Assembly: GCF_030864355.1 (NCBI RefSeq)
Contig: NC_083397.1
Coordinates: 806,001-870,000 of the forward strand
Direction: 5' to 3'
Source of the DNA: Cutaneotrichosporon cavernicola
Lineage: Eukaryota > Basidiomycota > Tremellomycetes > Trichosporonales > Trichosporonaceae
DNA length: 64,000 nucleotides
The translations under genes and the position numbers were made by a program. The notes below the pieces were generated by a model, which worked only from the letters and a program-made list of their open reading frames with translations, was not told where the DNA came from and searched no databases. This document shows positions 21,095-31,589 of this stretch, piece after piece. How positions within the stretch are numbered: the stretch's first letter is position 1; each line of letters begins with the position of its first letter.

Positions 21095-22366
21095 TTACGT
21101 GTACCACGTCGGCTCAGGCACCTCGTCAAGAAGGACGTAGCGACCAAGCTCGCGATTCTTGTACGCGACCGGGTCGTGGAGGGTGTGCGTGCGCACATCG
21201 CGCCAGAAACGGTCAAAGCCGACCTTGGACGCGGTTGCGCGCGCACCAGTGACTTCGAACAGGCCTCCAGTGACGCGCAGTGCCGTGTCGGTGTTGACGA
21301 CCTTGACAGAGGCGACGAGTTCGGCGAACTCGCCGCGCTCTCGGGCGGTAACCTCGGCGCGGGGCTTGGCCGTGAGGACCGAGGCGAGGGCACCAGCCTT
21401 GTCTGTGAGAGCCTCGGCGGCTGCGAGGTGAGCGTAAAAGTTGCCGTAGCGCTCGAGGATGTAAAACTCGTCCGTCGCCTTGTCCTTGTTGTCGCCACCA
21501 AAGGGCCACGGCCGCGTGGTGGTAGTGGTGTAGCCCTTGGCGGTGGCGAGTGCCCCCTGTGCAATGCCGAGGTAAAAGTTGGAGAAGACAAGCTGAATCA
21601 GAGGTAGGAGGAGGGTCGGGTACGCGATCCCCAGCACGGCAGGGTCGATCTTCTTGTCCTTCCACCCGAGGGCTGCAGACCAGGGGGCGCGCACGTCGGT
21701 GACGGTCGCGCTCCCACTCTCGGTCAGGCGCAGACCCACGTTGTTCCAGTTGTAAGCAAACTCGATGCCGGGCTGCTTGGTCGGGACGACAGCGAAGATG
21801 TGTTCTCCGCTCGCGAGTGCGCCCTCGAGCACGATGAGGTCCGAGATCGCAGCCCCAGTCGTAAAATGCTTGAAACCAGAGTAGGTGATCTCCTCGCCGA
21901 CGTCGGTGATCTTGAGGTCGTTATCGCGGGGGTTGACGGCTCCACCGATATAGTAGTTGTTCGTGACGTAGACCTTATGTAGTGCGTCCGCCTGCTCCTC
22001 GCTGCCCACCACGTCGGCGATCTGCGCCCACAGAGTGTGATAGCCGAGGAGCATGCCGATGCTGCCGTCACCCTTGGCGACTTCGCGGGTCACGGCATAG
22101 CCGACAGACCACGGCTGTCCGCCGCCGCCATACTTGGTCCGCCCGAGGACCTTGAGGAGGCCCGAGTGCTTGAGGAGCTCGACTTCAGCGACGGGGGAGG
22201 CGTTGACTGCGTCGCGCTCAGTCGCGTCCTGGCGGAGCACGTCTGCAACCTCTCTCGCGCGAGCGAGCCACTCCTCCTCTGAAGAGGGAAGTTTGGCCCA
22301 CTTGGCGGCGTAGCCTTCGTAGACAGCGGGGTCGGTTGCGAGGGGAGCCTGGTTATTGATGGTCAT
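21095..22366 (-). CDS. DszC/SfnB-like flavin monooxygenase (acyl-CoA dehydrogenase fold)
   Basis: 423 aa in one uninterrupted exon, ATG 22366, TAA at 21095-21097. It resembles the DszC/SfnB 'thermophilic desulfurizing enzyme' branch of the acyl-CoA dehydrogenase superfamily, which uses reduced flavin and oxygen to oxidise organosulfur compounds for sulfur supply. Seen: GDGSIGMLLGYHTLWAQIAD in the helical N-domain, ITYSGFKHFTTGAAISDLIV in the beta domain, FSNFYLGIAQGALATAKGY in the C-domain, and the C-terminal DVRTHTLHDPVAYKNRELG typical of DszC relatives. Lack of introns is unusual among its neighbours, which have up to thirteen exons, and suggests gain from bacteria or other fungi. The exact substrate is unknown. 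The retroelement lies 145 bp past the stop. Confidence 0.85.
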   Translation of the reverse strand: MTINNQAPLATDPAVYEGYAAKWAKLPSSEEEWLARAREVADVLRQDATERDAVNASPVAEVELLKHSGLLKVLGRTKYGGGGQPWSVGYAVTREVAKGDGSIGMLLGYHTLWAQIADVVGSEEQADALHKVYVTNNYYIGGAVNPRDNDLKITDVGEEITYSGFKHFTTGAAISDLIVLEGALASGEHIFAVVPTKQPGIEFAYNWNNVGLRLTESGSATVTDVRAPWSAALGWKDKKIDPAVLGIAYPTLLLPLIQLVFSNFYLGIAQGALATAKGYTTTTTRPWPFGGDNKDKATDEFYILERYGNFYAHLAAAEALTDKAGALASVLTAKPRAEVTARERGEFAELVASVKVVNTDTALRVTGGLFEVTGARATASKVGFDRFWRDVRTHTLHDPVAYKNRELGRYVLLDEVPEPTWYT

Positions 22367-23322
22367 GATTGTTCAGTAGGGTTAGTTGTCCGTCACGACG
22401 AGACTTTAAGTATTGTCTGCCCTCGCCTGTCAGCCGTCATGTCAAGCAGTCGATGGCGCGGTTGAGAGGCCGTGTTCTCACACGTCTTGTCACGCGCCCA
22501 AAACGATCGATGAGAACTACTTCGCCATCGGCGAGGCGATTGAGTGCGAGTGCGCTATTGGAGTCGCTAGCGTCGTCATCTTAGCGCGATCTTAGAGTGA
22601 TCACGTTCAGATCGCGTCACTCGAGCCACCGATGCCACCAACAGTCAACGGAAGCATTTGAAACGGATACATTCTTGTTCTCCGTCCACGTGATCTCATT
22701 CCTGCCCCACTCTAAGGACCAACGTGGCATCGCCACTGACCAACAGGTTCGACCAGAGAATTGCGCAGACGATTAATTCGGACTTGGCAAAGTGACAGAG
22801 TCAGCGCTGCTGTTCTTGAACCGCTCAGTGTTGGCTTCAGAGTTGGAAGTGAGCAGGCTCCATTCAAAATCCGAAGGCATGGTCAGCCCTGGAGCCATCG
22901 AGACAGCTCCTCCCTGCCTGACGGTGCTTCCTCTTCGCGAAACGGACCGCAGAGCCAGCCACACCTACATATTAGTAATCCTCGCGTCGAGGAGTGGAAA
23001 AGTTGGGAAGTGGGAGGTTCGGGCAAGGCCGCCCAATAAGACAACTTGCGGCCGATAACGAACAGCGGCGGAGCATTCACAGTGGCACTTGACAAGAGTT
23101 GATGTGTTTTGTGTTTGTGTTTGTGTTTGTGTCAAGTTGTATGAGTGTTGAGGAAGTCGTTCAATCGAAGCCTTCCGACATTCCCTCTAACCTCCTTCAC
23201 TTCCCACCCTCATCCGGGTTGTACGATCTTGACAGAATCAAAATGTAGAGATACAGAAGGCTACTTCCAAATCTAGAGACTACATTGCTCTCACGCGACT
23301 ACATTGCTCTCACGCGGTATCG
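22367..23322. other. Intergenic region between desulfurase-like gene and TDG
   Basis: 956 bp. It holds a GTGTTT microsatellite (about 23108-23134) and a perfect tandem duplication of 19 bp (23278-23315) seven bases from the TDG stop. The promoter of the desulfurase-like gene must lie at the left end. No gene seen. Confidence 0.5.
23278..23315. repeat. Tandem 19-bp duplication
   Basis: GACTACATTGCTCTCACGC occurs twice in direct succession (23278-23296, 23297-23315), just downstream of the TDG stop codon. It would lie in the 3' UTR of that gene. Confidence 0.9.
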
Positions 23323-24761
23323 CTATCGCCGGTTCTTTGGAGTATTACGCTCCTCCAATGCCGCTGCGGCAGCCTCCACGTCCGCGATTGTAAAGTCTTC
23401 AAAGTCGCCCTCTGGCTCGCCGGCCTCAAAGCTCTCCACAAACGCCCTGAGCTGTCCAAACAACTCGGCCTGCCGGTCGAGCGGCGTCCGTTCGAGCCCC
23501 GACGTGTTGGGCACCACCCAGAAGTATGTGTGGGTGTGGCTTGGCGAAGGGTTGAGCTGGTTAGGCGGGTTAGGCGGGTTGGGTGGGGGGGATAGAGAAG
23601 GGGCGGAGGTTAGTGGTGATGACGGAGCGGAGGATGGGAGTACCGATGAGCTGGGAAGGGGTGTCGGCGACTCCACGTCCACAGAGTCGGACTCGTCCAT
23701 AGTCCCAGGGCCAGGGAGGACAAGACGTAGTCGCTGTGGTGCGTCGTATGCAAAGTTTAGTTGCACTGCGCGGACGTAGTGCGATTTGGCCGGCGTCAAG
23801 TCTGCGTCCTCGATTGAAACGAGAGGCTCGTCGACGTCGGGTTTCACATCTGCCCCTTCGTCTTCCTTCACCTCCTCTTTCGCCTCGTCCCCCTCGTCCA
23901 CCTCCAGACCCTCTTCCTTAACCACAACCTCCGGCTCGGTCTTGACGACAGCCTCGTCGACAGGGGCGAATGCCACGACCACCTCCCATTTCACTCCCCT
24001 TACCGCTGCCGCCTTGCTCCCGTTCTTCTTCGCTTCCTTCAACCGTCTTCGACTCTCAACACCAACAACACCTTCGAAGATATCCCAAATCTTCTTGCCG
24101 ACGAAACACACCACCCGCGGCCGAAACCGAGCAAATTTGGCCGCCAACGGTAATACTGCGGCGCGCATCTCAGCAGGCGAAAGCTCGTTCTGCTCAGCCG
24201 TAACCCGGCTAACGAGGTTGGTCAGGCCATACCTATACGCGCCGGGAAGAGTGAGGTCCTCTTGGGGCGTGAGAAGGCGCGGCGTGAGTCCCGAGAGGTG
24301 GAGCGCGCGCTGGGGTCAGCTCGTCCAGCTCGAAAAACTCACCCAGAACTTGTTGGTCGGATGGGCGAAATGGTGTCCCGTCTTGCTAGATCGTAGACCA
24401 GGGTTGATACCGCAGAATACCACTTGGATCAGTCTCACCTAGTGGTTAGTAGTAGCGTACGTTTGAGGTCGGGGACGAGCTTGTCCATTGTCGGGATGAA
24501 GTGCGCGTACTTGTCTGGATGGGCATAGCGACGCGACTTCTTCCACCCGAACTTGTCAAGGCTGCCGTCCGCGCGTCGCTTCGGTCCGTCCTCAGCCGTG
24601 CTTGGCATACCCGAACCAGAATCCTCGTCGTCGCTCGCGTATCCGCTCGCCCCACCTGACCCGTTGGTAGGGCGGCGCACGCGCGGGCTCCTGCGCGGAC
24701 TCTGCGACGCGTAGGCATACTGCGCGAGGCGGGTACGAAGGTTCTCTGCTGGGCTGGCCAT
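23323..24761 (-). CDS. G/T(U)-mismatch DNA glycosylase, TDG/Mug family
   Basis: Base-excision repair enzyme that removes uracil or thymine opposite guanine. Exons 24761-24461, 24422-24343 and 24309-23323; introns 38 and 33 nt; 455 aa. Motif 1 is [18 protein letters not shown] (GINPG at 105-109, with the water-activating Asn), then HPTNKFW across intron 2, [11 protein letters not shown], and [10 protein letters not shown] (about 194). The C-terminal motif VVPNTSGL sits at 392-399. Between the last two motifs is an insert of over 150 residues, first acidic ([18 protein letters not shown]) then Pro/Ser-rich. The N-terminal 90 residues are basic and disordered, as in TDG. Intron 1 uses an AAG acceptor, the one that restores frame and gives LVFCGINPG. 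Divergent from the cyclin gene. Confidence 0.9.
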
Positions 24762-25049
24762 TGCGTGATGCGTGATGCGTGATGCCCAAGTGTCTGTAAG
24801 TACTAGAATGGTGGCAAAGATACGTGGTCATGGTCACTATATGTGGACAGTCCAAGTGCAGAATGACGAGGTTCGAGACCCGCCAGTCCGGTGGAGGTCA
24901 GTCCAGTCAACTTTACGAAACCGTTTCATCAACACCACAAACACCATCCGCTCTCATCTCCACTCGAGTAACATCCAGCACCATCGACGTCGCGTGGGCT
25001 GCTCTGCATCGCTTCCCCCTTCCACGTCATATCACGCTCATCCACCACG
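24762..25049. promoter_or_regulatory. Shared divergent promoter of TDG and the cyclin gene
   Basis: 288 bp between the two start codons. A short imperfect repeat TGCGTGATGCGTGATG lies just above the TDG start. No TATA box stands out. Confidence 0.5.
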
Positions 25050-26260
25050 ATGGACCAGCCATCCCTCCTCAAGCGATATAGGCCGTACTACCGGGCAGGG
25101 GAGATTGAGCGCATGTCGGCCAGACAGAGGGGCAAGCTCAGTATCGCGCGGGAGGAGCGGATGCGGCAGCAGGCCTGCACGTTTATCGACGCGGTTGGGG
25201 TACGGTGTGGATTGTAAGTCGGGCGAAAGTTACGGGGATGGGGCCGGGGTGGTGGTAAGGAGAGTAGGAAGGAGGTTGTGGTGGTGTGGTGTAGAGGGGC
25301 GTTAGTTACCTGGAGAAGCTGACACCAGTCCGCGCCGCACGATCGCAACAGCCCAAACCCTCTATCACCGGTTCCATCTATTCTTCCCCTACGCCGAGTT
25401 CCACTACATTGTGAATGTCTCCCATTCTGATCTAACGTCAGGAAGTCTCCCTAACGACCCTCTACGTCGCCTGCAAGCTCCACGACACGCTCAAGAAACC
25501 ACGCGACATCATCTTGGCGAGCTACGCATTACGTTTCCCGCACCTAATCCGCAAAACCACTGTCGACATCTCCGCCGTCGACCCGGCCACTTTGGAGGCC
25601 GAGAGGCGGCGCGTCCTCTCAGTCGAGCGGCTCGTCCTCGAGACGCAGTGTTTTGCGTTTTCCGTTGCAGTGCCCTTCACTTATGTGGTCAAGATTGGGC
25701 GAAACCTCGGATTACCAGCTGACGAGGTACGCTCGGCCTGGAGGGTGGCTGTGGATGCGCATAGGACTTTTGCGCCACTGAGTTATCCGCCGCATGTCAT
25801 TGCCCTCGGGAGTATCTATACTTCTGCGCTTCTGGCTAGCGAGAGCACTTGTCCCCATTCACGGAAGGATAGCACTCTCATCCTCGGTTCCGAGGGGCCA
25901 TGGCAAAATCAATATAGCGCCACCGCTGGAGCGGTCGATGAAGTCGCGCACGCACTCCTCGACTTGTACACTACTATTTTGAGTACCCCGGCTTCCGATC
26001 CTTCGCTCCAGCTCTTCTCGCCTTCACCGGTTTCGCCAAGGGAGCCGTCCCGCTCTACCCGGCCATCTCCCGTTCCCGCTAGTGTGGGAGGGACAGCATA
26101 TAGATTGGCCCCGAAGTGGACGCCGCAGGCGCTTACGGAGCTCAAGATCCATCTTCGGGAACGGAGGCCGGGTGAGATGCCGTGGGACGAGGAGAGCGAT
26201 GGCGAGGGCGTTGAGGGTATGGGCCGGAGCGACGCGACGGTGCGCTTTGTGTGGGACTAG
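25050..26260 (+). CDS. CTK2: Cyclin, CTDK-I subunit beta (Ctk2) type
   Basis: Three exons, 25050-25213, 25329-25410 and 25442-26260; introns 115 and 31 nt; 354 aa. The cyclin box runs from ARQRGKLSIAREERMRQQAC through TAQTLYHRFHLFFPYAEF to LTTLYVACKLHDTLKKPRDI, and a second cyclin fold starts at VLSVERLVLETQCFAFSVAV. This layout is that of cyclin K/Ctk2, partner of the kinase that phosphorylates Ser2 of the RNA polymerase II C-terminal domain. The tail after residue 250 is Pro/Ser-rich and ends in an acidic RPGEMPWDEESDGEG. Cyclin C/K relatives are the main alternative. It converges on CFT1, with 127 bp between stops. Confidence 0.82.
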
Positions 26261-26387
26261 CTAGCGAGCTTGTTACGGACGGCTGATCGAGACCGAGCTG
26301 AGAAACGAGGGGATGACCGAATCGGGACCCAACCCAGCGAGAGAGTGGTAACACAACTGTAGCCGAGTATGGTAGAATTGCATAGTA

Positions 26388-29300
26388 CTACCAGAACCCG
26401 CTCAACGCGTACAAATCGCTAGCGACTGTGACTACATCCGTGCCGATCTGGCGCATCATCTCATTCTGACGCTTGATGGGCTGCAGCGCAAAGTGCTCAA
26501 GCAGCGCGCCGTCCAGGATACCCTTGGTCAAGGGTCGGGGCACCAAGTCGTTACGCACGCTGCGGAACGCGCGCGGGTTCAAGCCGGCGACGTGGGGAGC
26601 ATTGCGTACCAGCTGGTCCTGCACGAACTGGAGGCGCTTGGCACGCGCAGCCTTGACCGTTACCAGGGTGGTGAGTGCGCCGTCGGCGGTGGCTTGTGTG
26701 AGCTCGACAAAACAGGATGAGCTATCAGAGGAGACTCGGCAGACTCGCCGCTCGTCTGTCGTGCGCACTCACCGTAGATCAGCTGCGTCTGCTGCGCGAC
26801 GTCCTCCTCTGGTCCCCTGCGACGAGCAATAGTCTTGGACGCTGTCAGTGGCGTTGCGCAATGGAATTCCGTCTTGAGAATGAGCTTCTCGCCATTCAAA
26901 CTGTCCGGGTCTGCGGGGTCAAATGTCAGCAGGCGCAGGTCGCCAGCCCGATCGCTCGTGACAAACGCCGACGAGCCCTCCATAACTAAAAGGTCGGCGC
27001 TGACGAGCGAGCGGTCAGTTAAGTCGCGCGCGACCGTCGTAAATTTGTACGGATTCTCCTGGAGAGTGGCAAAGACGAGCGACTTGACAAAGTCGCCCAC
27101 CAAGATAAGGTTCTTGAACACCGTCAGTGAGGTCACGTACATCGACACGTCGAGGAACGCGAGGCCCATCAGACGGTCGTCGTAGTCGAGGCCCTTTGCG
27201 AGGATCTAGCGTCAGTTTAGCTTTCGGAGGGCTCACCTTTGGTCCGTTCGAGTGGATCAGGTATGGGCCCAGGTTGGCCAGCGCGCTGACGGGGTTGCGC
27301 GTCGGGTCCTTGGTGCAGAAGCGGAGGCGGAAGCCTGGCTTGCCCGGCGCCACGCCAACCAACTCGTCCACCTCGAAGATGTATACTGCGCCATGGGAGG
27401 CACGGTCCTCGCCAAAGTTCTTGCCTGTCCCGACCGCGATAAAGTCGCGGAAACCAGTCGGACTCGCCGCACTCTCGAGGTTGACGCTCTGGACGGCGAG
27501 GATCGCCTCGTTCTGATCAAAGTCGTAGCCGTCAAGCACACGCCAGGGATCACTGCCAGCACTAAAGAGCTCAAGCGTCGCTCGTTCGTTCAGTGGAGGC
27601 ACGAGGTTCTCGCCCTCTGGTCCCTCCTGGATCTCACCCTCCTCGTCGTACGCCTGGAAGGGCACTGAGATGTTGGACGCGCCGACATAGTGTCCCGAAG
27701 GCGGGTCAAACGCAATGGCCGTATACGTCCGTTCCATGGCGTAACGGTCGCACGGCATTGCAAAGTCCGTATTGAGCGTTGGAGGCAGATAGCAGATGAA
27801 GCTCCCGTCTTCTATGCGCAAGAAGTACTCGCCGGTACCACCGTGGTGCGTCGTGCGGCCGAACGCGTAAGCAGCCTGTTTCAATCCGTACGCGTGCACG
27901 GGATGTGCGTCCGACGCGAGGATCCAGTGCGGGCGCTCACCCGTGATGAACGCGCCCGTGAGTCCCTCAAGGTCGGCAAACGGCACAATGTTGTATCCCA
28001 AGTTCGAGATGGCGGTCTGCGCCAGCAGCTGCGTATACACCTTGCGGAAGCGGACGGCCAGCGACCGGCGCGACTGGTCGCGCGCGTCGAGCGTGAACCG
28101 CGACTGCGCCTCGTAGATGTTGAAACGGCCCGAGTCGTGCAACACCAGCAGGTGCGGCCGAACCGTGCGCTTGCCGATGGGGCACATGATCATCTGCCGT
28201 ACTCCGTCCTCCGTGTCTGCCGCATCTGTCTCGCCGCCAATGTCGTCCGTGAACGACGGCTCCGAGTTGGAAAGGCCGTTCGATTCAAGGACGAGGGTGA
28301 AGTCTGGCAGCCTGCGGATCTGGAGCGCGCCGGCTGTCGTAAGCAAGACAAGCCATTGCGTCCCGCGGGCAGCGTTGAACGCCGATTCGGTCGTCTCGGC
28401 TTCGACAGCAATGGCAGGTTTCGATTCCTGCAGTCTCTTGAGCTGCTCGCCTGTGAGCTGCGTTCGCCCGCGCTGCGCGTTGCGCTGGCTGAAGCCCGAC
28501 GGCGCAGCATGCAGTTCCTCCTTGCGTTCCGTCGCCTCGAACGTCCTGAACACACCGCTCGTGTCTGTAAACACGTCTGCGGCCTGACACTCGGGCAGCG
28601 GCTTGGAAAGGCTCGCCTTTGAGATGGTGCGCCCGACTGAGTCTCCCACGAAGAGCGTTACTGAACCGTCGGATCGCCTGACAATGACATACGGGTCAGA
28701 TATCGATGCGCTCACGATCGGCGCGAGATCAGAGGCTGGGCAGACAACCTGCTGCTCCTCGCCGTCTGGGCATTAGCTGGGTATCGTTCATAGCAAGCAA
28801 CCCCACCTTGGTCCAGCAACACCACCTGCGTTGCCGATACGTGCAGGATGCTCGAGCGTTGGAAGAACGTGCCGACATTGATCGCCGGCTCCTCCAGCCG
28901 CTTGATCTGCTCCTGCGTGGCCTTTGTTGATAAGGCGTAGATCTGGTATCAGGGTGTTCACCAAACAAGAACTCACTCGTGTCTGTACTGTGTCAGTCGC
29001 CACTAAGATTGTCGACAGCTCGTTGTCTGGTATGTCCTTGAACTTCTGGGCGGTCGGTCGTTGGATAGGCAAGAACCAGGTCGCGTTGGCGTTGGCGAGC
29101 TGGTCGAAGCGACGCTTCTTGGTGATGGGGATGCCTCGCTGCCGTCAGCTACTGTGAGTCTCTGATAGCTCACCCTGAAAACGTTGACGGTCGATCCAGC
29201 GCTCCCACCACCAAGAGCCACAAGCTGAGGATATGTCCTTGTCTGGCGTCAGCCAGGCCACTCCAGTCACTCACGCCTTGGTCCGTGACGGCGATACCAA

Positions 29301-31008
29301 ACTCGATGGCCGAGATGCGCCCAATGCCACTCAACCTGTCCTGCTCTATCAAGTTGACGTTGGCGGGCCCCGTCAGCACTGCTCTCGCTGTGCCATTCGC
29401 CGTCCCGTTTGCCGTCGGCGCACTTTCACCGTAAAGGTCTGTTGTCAGCGGAAAGCAATGAGTCTGTAAGCTCACCCTCGTCCCAGTCCACCTCCATCTC
29501 CTCTCCCTTCTTTTCCTCCTTTGCGTCCGCCTCGATGACCTCGCGCACCAGCTCGACCTTGGCAAGGAGCGAGTCGCCCTCTGCGGAGCCGATAAACAAT
29601 CCCTGTGCGCCAGCCATAACCATTGTGGACGGGGGAGGCACATTGCTGGTAGCCTCGTCGACCTTGATGGCGCCGACCGCGCGGCCGTCCATCTCGAAGC
29701 GGACTTGGTGCGTCTGTCCGTTCGCGAGCACAAGGAGCATGTCGTTGGGGCCGACAAACTCGGCATGCGAGCCTTCGAGCTTCAGCTTGCGCCCCTCCGA
29801 GTCACGGTTGGTTCCCAGTGATGTGGAGAGACCCCACCATGCGTTGACAGCGGCTGATACGATGCGTCCACCCTGGTCGACATGCACGATGCCGTTGCCC
29901 GTCACGATCGCAATGCCGCCCACCTCTGTCGGGCAGGGAACGAGGTACTGGGAGTCGGCGGGGAGGCCCGTCACGCTCGTCAAGAGTGGATAGGAACCGC
30001 CAGCGCTCAGGTCGATGGTGCGGATCTCGAGTCGGAAGGTGTCCTTGCTGGTGCGGAACTTGCCTGCCCAAGTGTGCGTGGGCTCGAAGAGCAGAGCGAC
30101 GGTGGGCGAATGGAATCCTGGTAGGAAGAGGAGGTCCTGCAAGTTCTTGATCGTCGGTGAGATGTCTGCGAGCGGGAGCACGAAGGATGGAGAGTATGGT
30201 ACGTCACTGCTGTCAGCGAGGTCTGAATGGTGTCCCACTGAATAAGGTTGTCCTGCAGCGGATCCAATTCGGATTGTTCTTGGAGGATGGGGAGGATGGC
30301 GAGCGAGTCTTCTGGCATCGTGAGGATGGCGAGGCGCGAGAGTGGGTCGCTGCGCAGCATTGGGACGTAGCCCTGCAAGTCGCCGTTGACCTGCGGTTAG
30401 AGATGTCAGTGGAACCACACACCATCTGCTGGCATCGCTCGTATGTGTGCAGCGAGACGGTCGCAATGTCCCCCCGCGACCACTCGAGGATGGCCATCTG
30501 TCGTTAGCTTGAATCATCTTTGACAGCTCACCTTGGCGTCCTTGAACGACACCAGCAGACGGTCCAGTCCGTCCACTCCACTTTCGATTGTACGCAGCGG
30601 CGCGAGGCCGGTGACCACGCCGTGCAACGTGTGGCGCGTAAGGAGATGTAATCGTAGGGTTGCCTCGAAGCGCACCGGCGCACGCTGACATGAGTTTCAC
30701 AGATGCATATGTACGCTTACATCTGCTGGCGCCGAATCAAAGAAGCTGTCCCCTACGTCCACATCTCCATCTTGCCTGTCCTCGGTAGCACCCTGGTCGG
30801 GGACTGCCGCCGTCTCCTCGCGGATTTCGAAGACGCGAAGACCCTGCCCTCCTGCGACGATCAGGTTGCCTCGGACTTTGATCTCTGGGATCTCGAGGGC
30901 GACATGAGGTTTGGGGAGTGGGTAGATGGTTGATGGGGTGAAGTGAGGAAGGAAGAGGGAGTGATGGATGGCCGATGGGGGGAGGAGAGAGGAGTAGAGG
31001 GCATGCAT
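26388..31008 (-). CDS. CFT1: Cleavage and polyadenylation factor subunit 1 (CFT1/CPSF160)
   Basis: Largest scaffold of the pre-mRNA 3'-end processing complex in the nucleus. Twelve exons on the minus strand: 31008-30721, 30684-30532, 30497-30423, 30390-30239, 30206-29476, 29438-29275, 29242-29174, 29138-28977, 28942-28807, 28765-27237, 27205-26773, 26692-26388; 1398 aa. Introns are 31-41 nt except the last (80 nt). The N-terminus MHALYSSLLPPSAIHHSLFL is typical. Beta-propeller blocks include ALGGGSAGSTVNVF and SASISDPYVIVRRSDGSVTL. The CPSF_A C-terminal propeller has LIHSNGPK then KGLDYDDRLMGLAFLDVSMY and VFKNLILVGDFVKS. The last intron ends at an AAG acceptor, giving TADGALTTLVTVK in frame. 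All phases agree. Divergent from cytochrome c1. Confidence 0.94.
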
Positions 31009-31589
31009 GGCGCCTAGAGCTCCTGAGGCGCGATGCAGCCGAGGATTGAGAAAGGGGATGGAAGAGTTGGATGGATGATTGTTTGCAGTTGCCACAAGTC
31101 GAATGTTCAGTTCAGTTCAGTTCAGTTGTTCACTGGATCTCTGGTTAGTGAATGCTAGTAGCATGTCACTCTCCAGAGTCGCGGGTTCAATCTCACGTGG
31201 TGTGGTTTATTTATTATTTACGTTATACCTCGTGTTTTATACGTAATGTTTTCGGATTGACGGCGTCGGAGGAGGTCGCCCTAAGATTGAGATCAAGTTG
31301 GCTTTAGACCCAGGGTGATTGGTTGAGCATTGTCATTAGCCACTAAGGACAAAATGCCGAAATTCCGAACTTGGGTGATCACTACCTCTTGGCTGGTTGG
31401 GTGGGGCTTTGAGTGAACACCCTGGGCGGGGGCAGAAGTCGGTAGGATGGAGCAGTGAAGGGGGAATCGGGACGCACCGGCCGTAGACAGGTGAAGGGAG
31501 AGGGCAGCTCGTCGCTGCTCGACGTTTGACCTCCAATCCCATCTCCGCCTTCTCATCACTCCCCCTCCTCACCACTCCCCCCCTCCGAG
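31009..31589. promoter_or_regulatory. Divergent promoter of CFT1 and cytochrome c1
   Basis: 581 bp. It contains TTCAG pentamer repeats (about 31106-31128), a 40-nt hairpin at 31139-31178, a B-box-like GGTTCAATCTC at 31184-31194 and AT-rich DNA around 31205-31250. The B-box-like site has no matching acceptor arms, so no tRNA gene is called. Confidence 0.5.
31139..31178. other. Strong hairpin in non-coding DNA
   Basis: CTCTGG pairs with CCAGAG, AGTGA with TCACT and ATGCT with AGCAT: 16 base pairs with a TT/CT internal loop, a one-base bulge and an AGT loop. Function unknown. It may be a degenerate tRNA-like or regulatory structure. Confidence 0.75.

Noticed and set aside
31180..31215. Possible tRNA gene (GGTTCAATCTC, B-box-like)
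   Set aside because: No 7-bp acceptor stem, poor T-stem pairing, and the upstream sequence folds into one long hairpin instead of D and anticodon arms.
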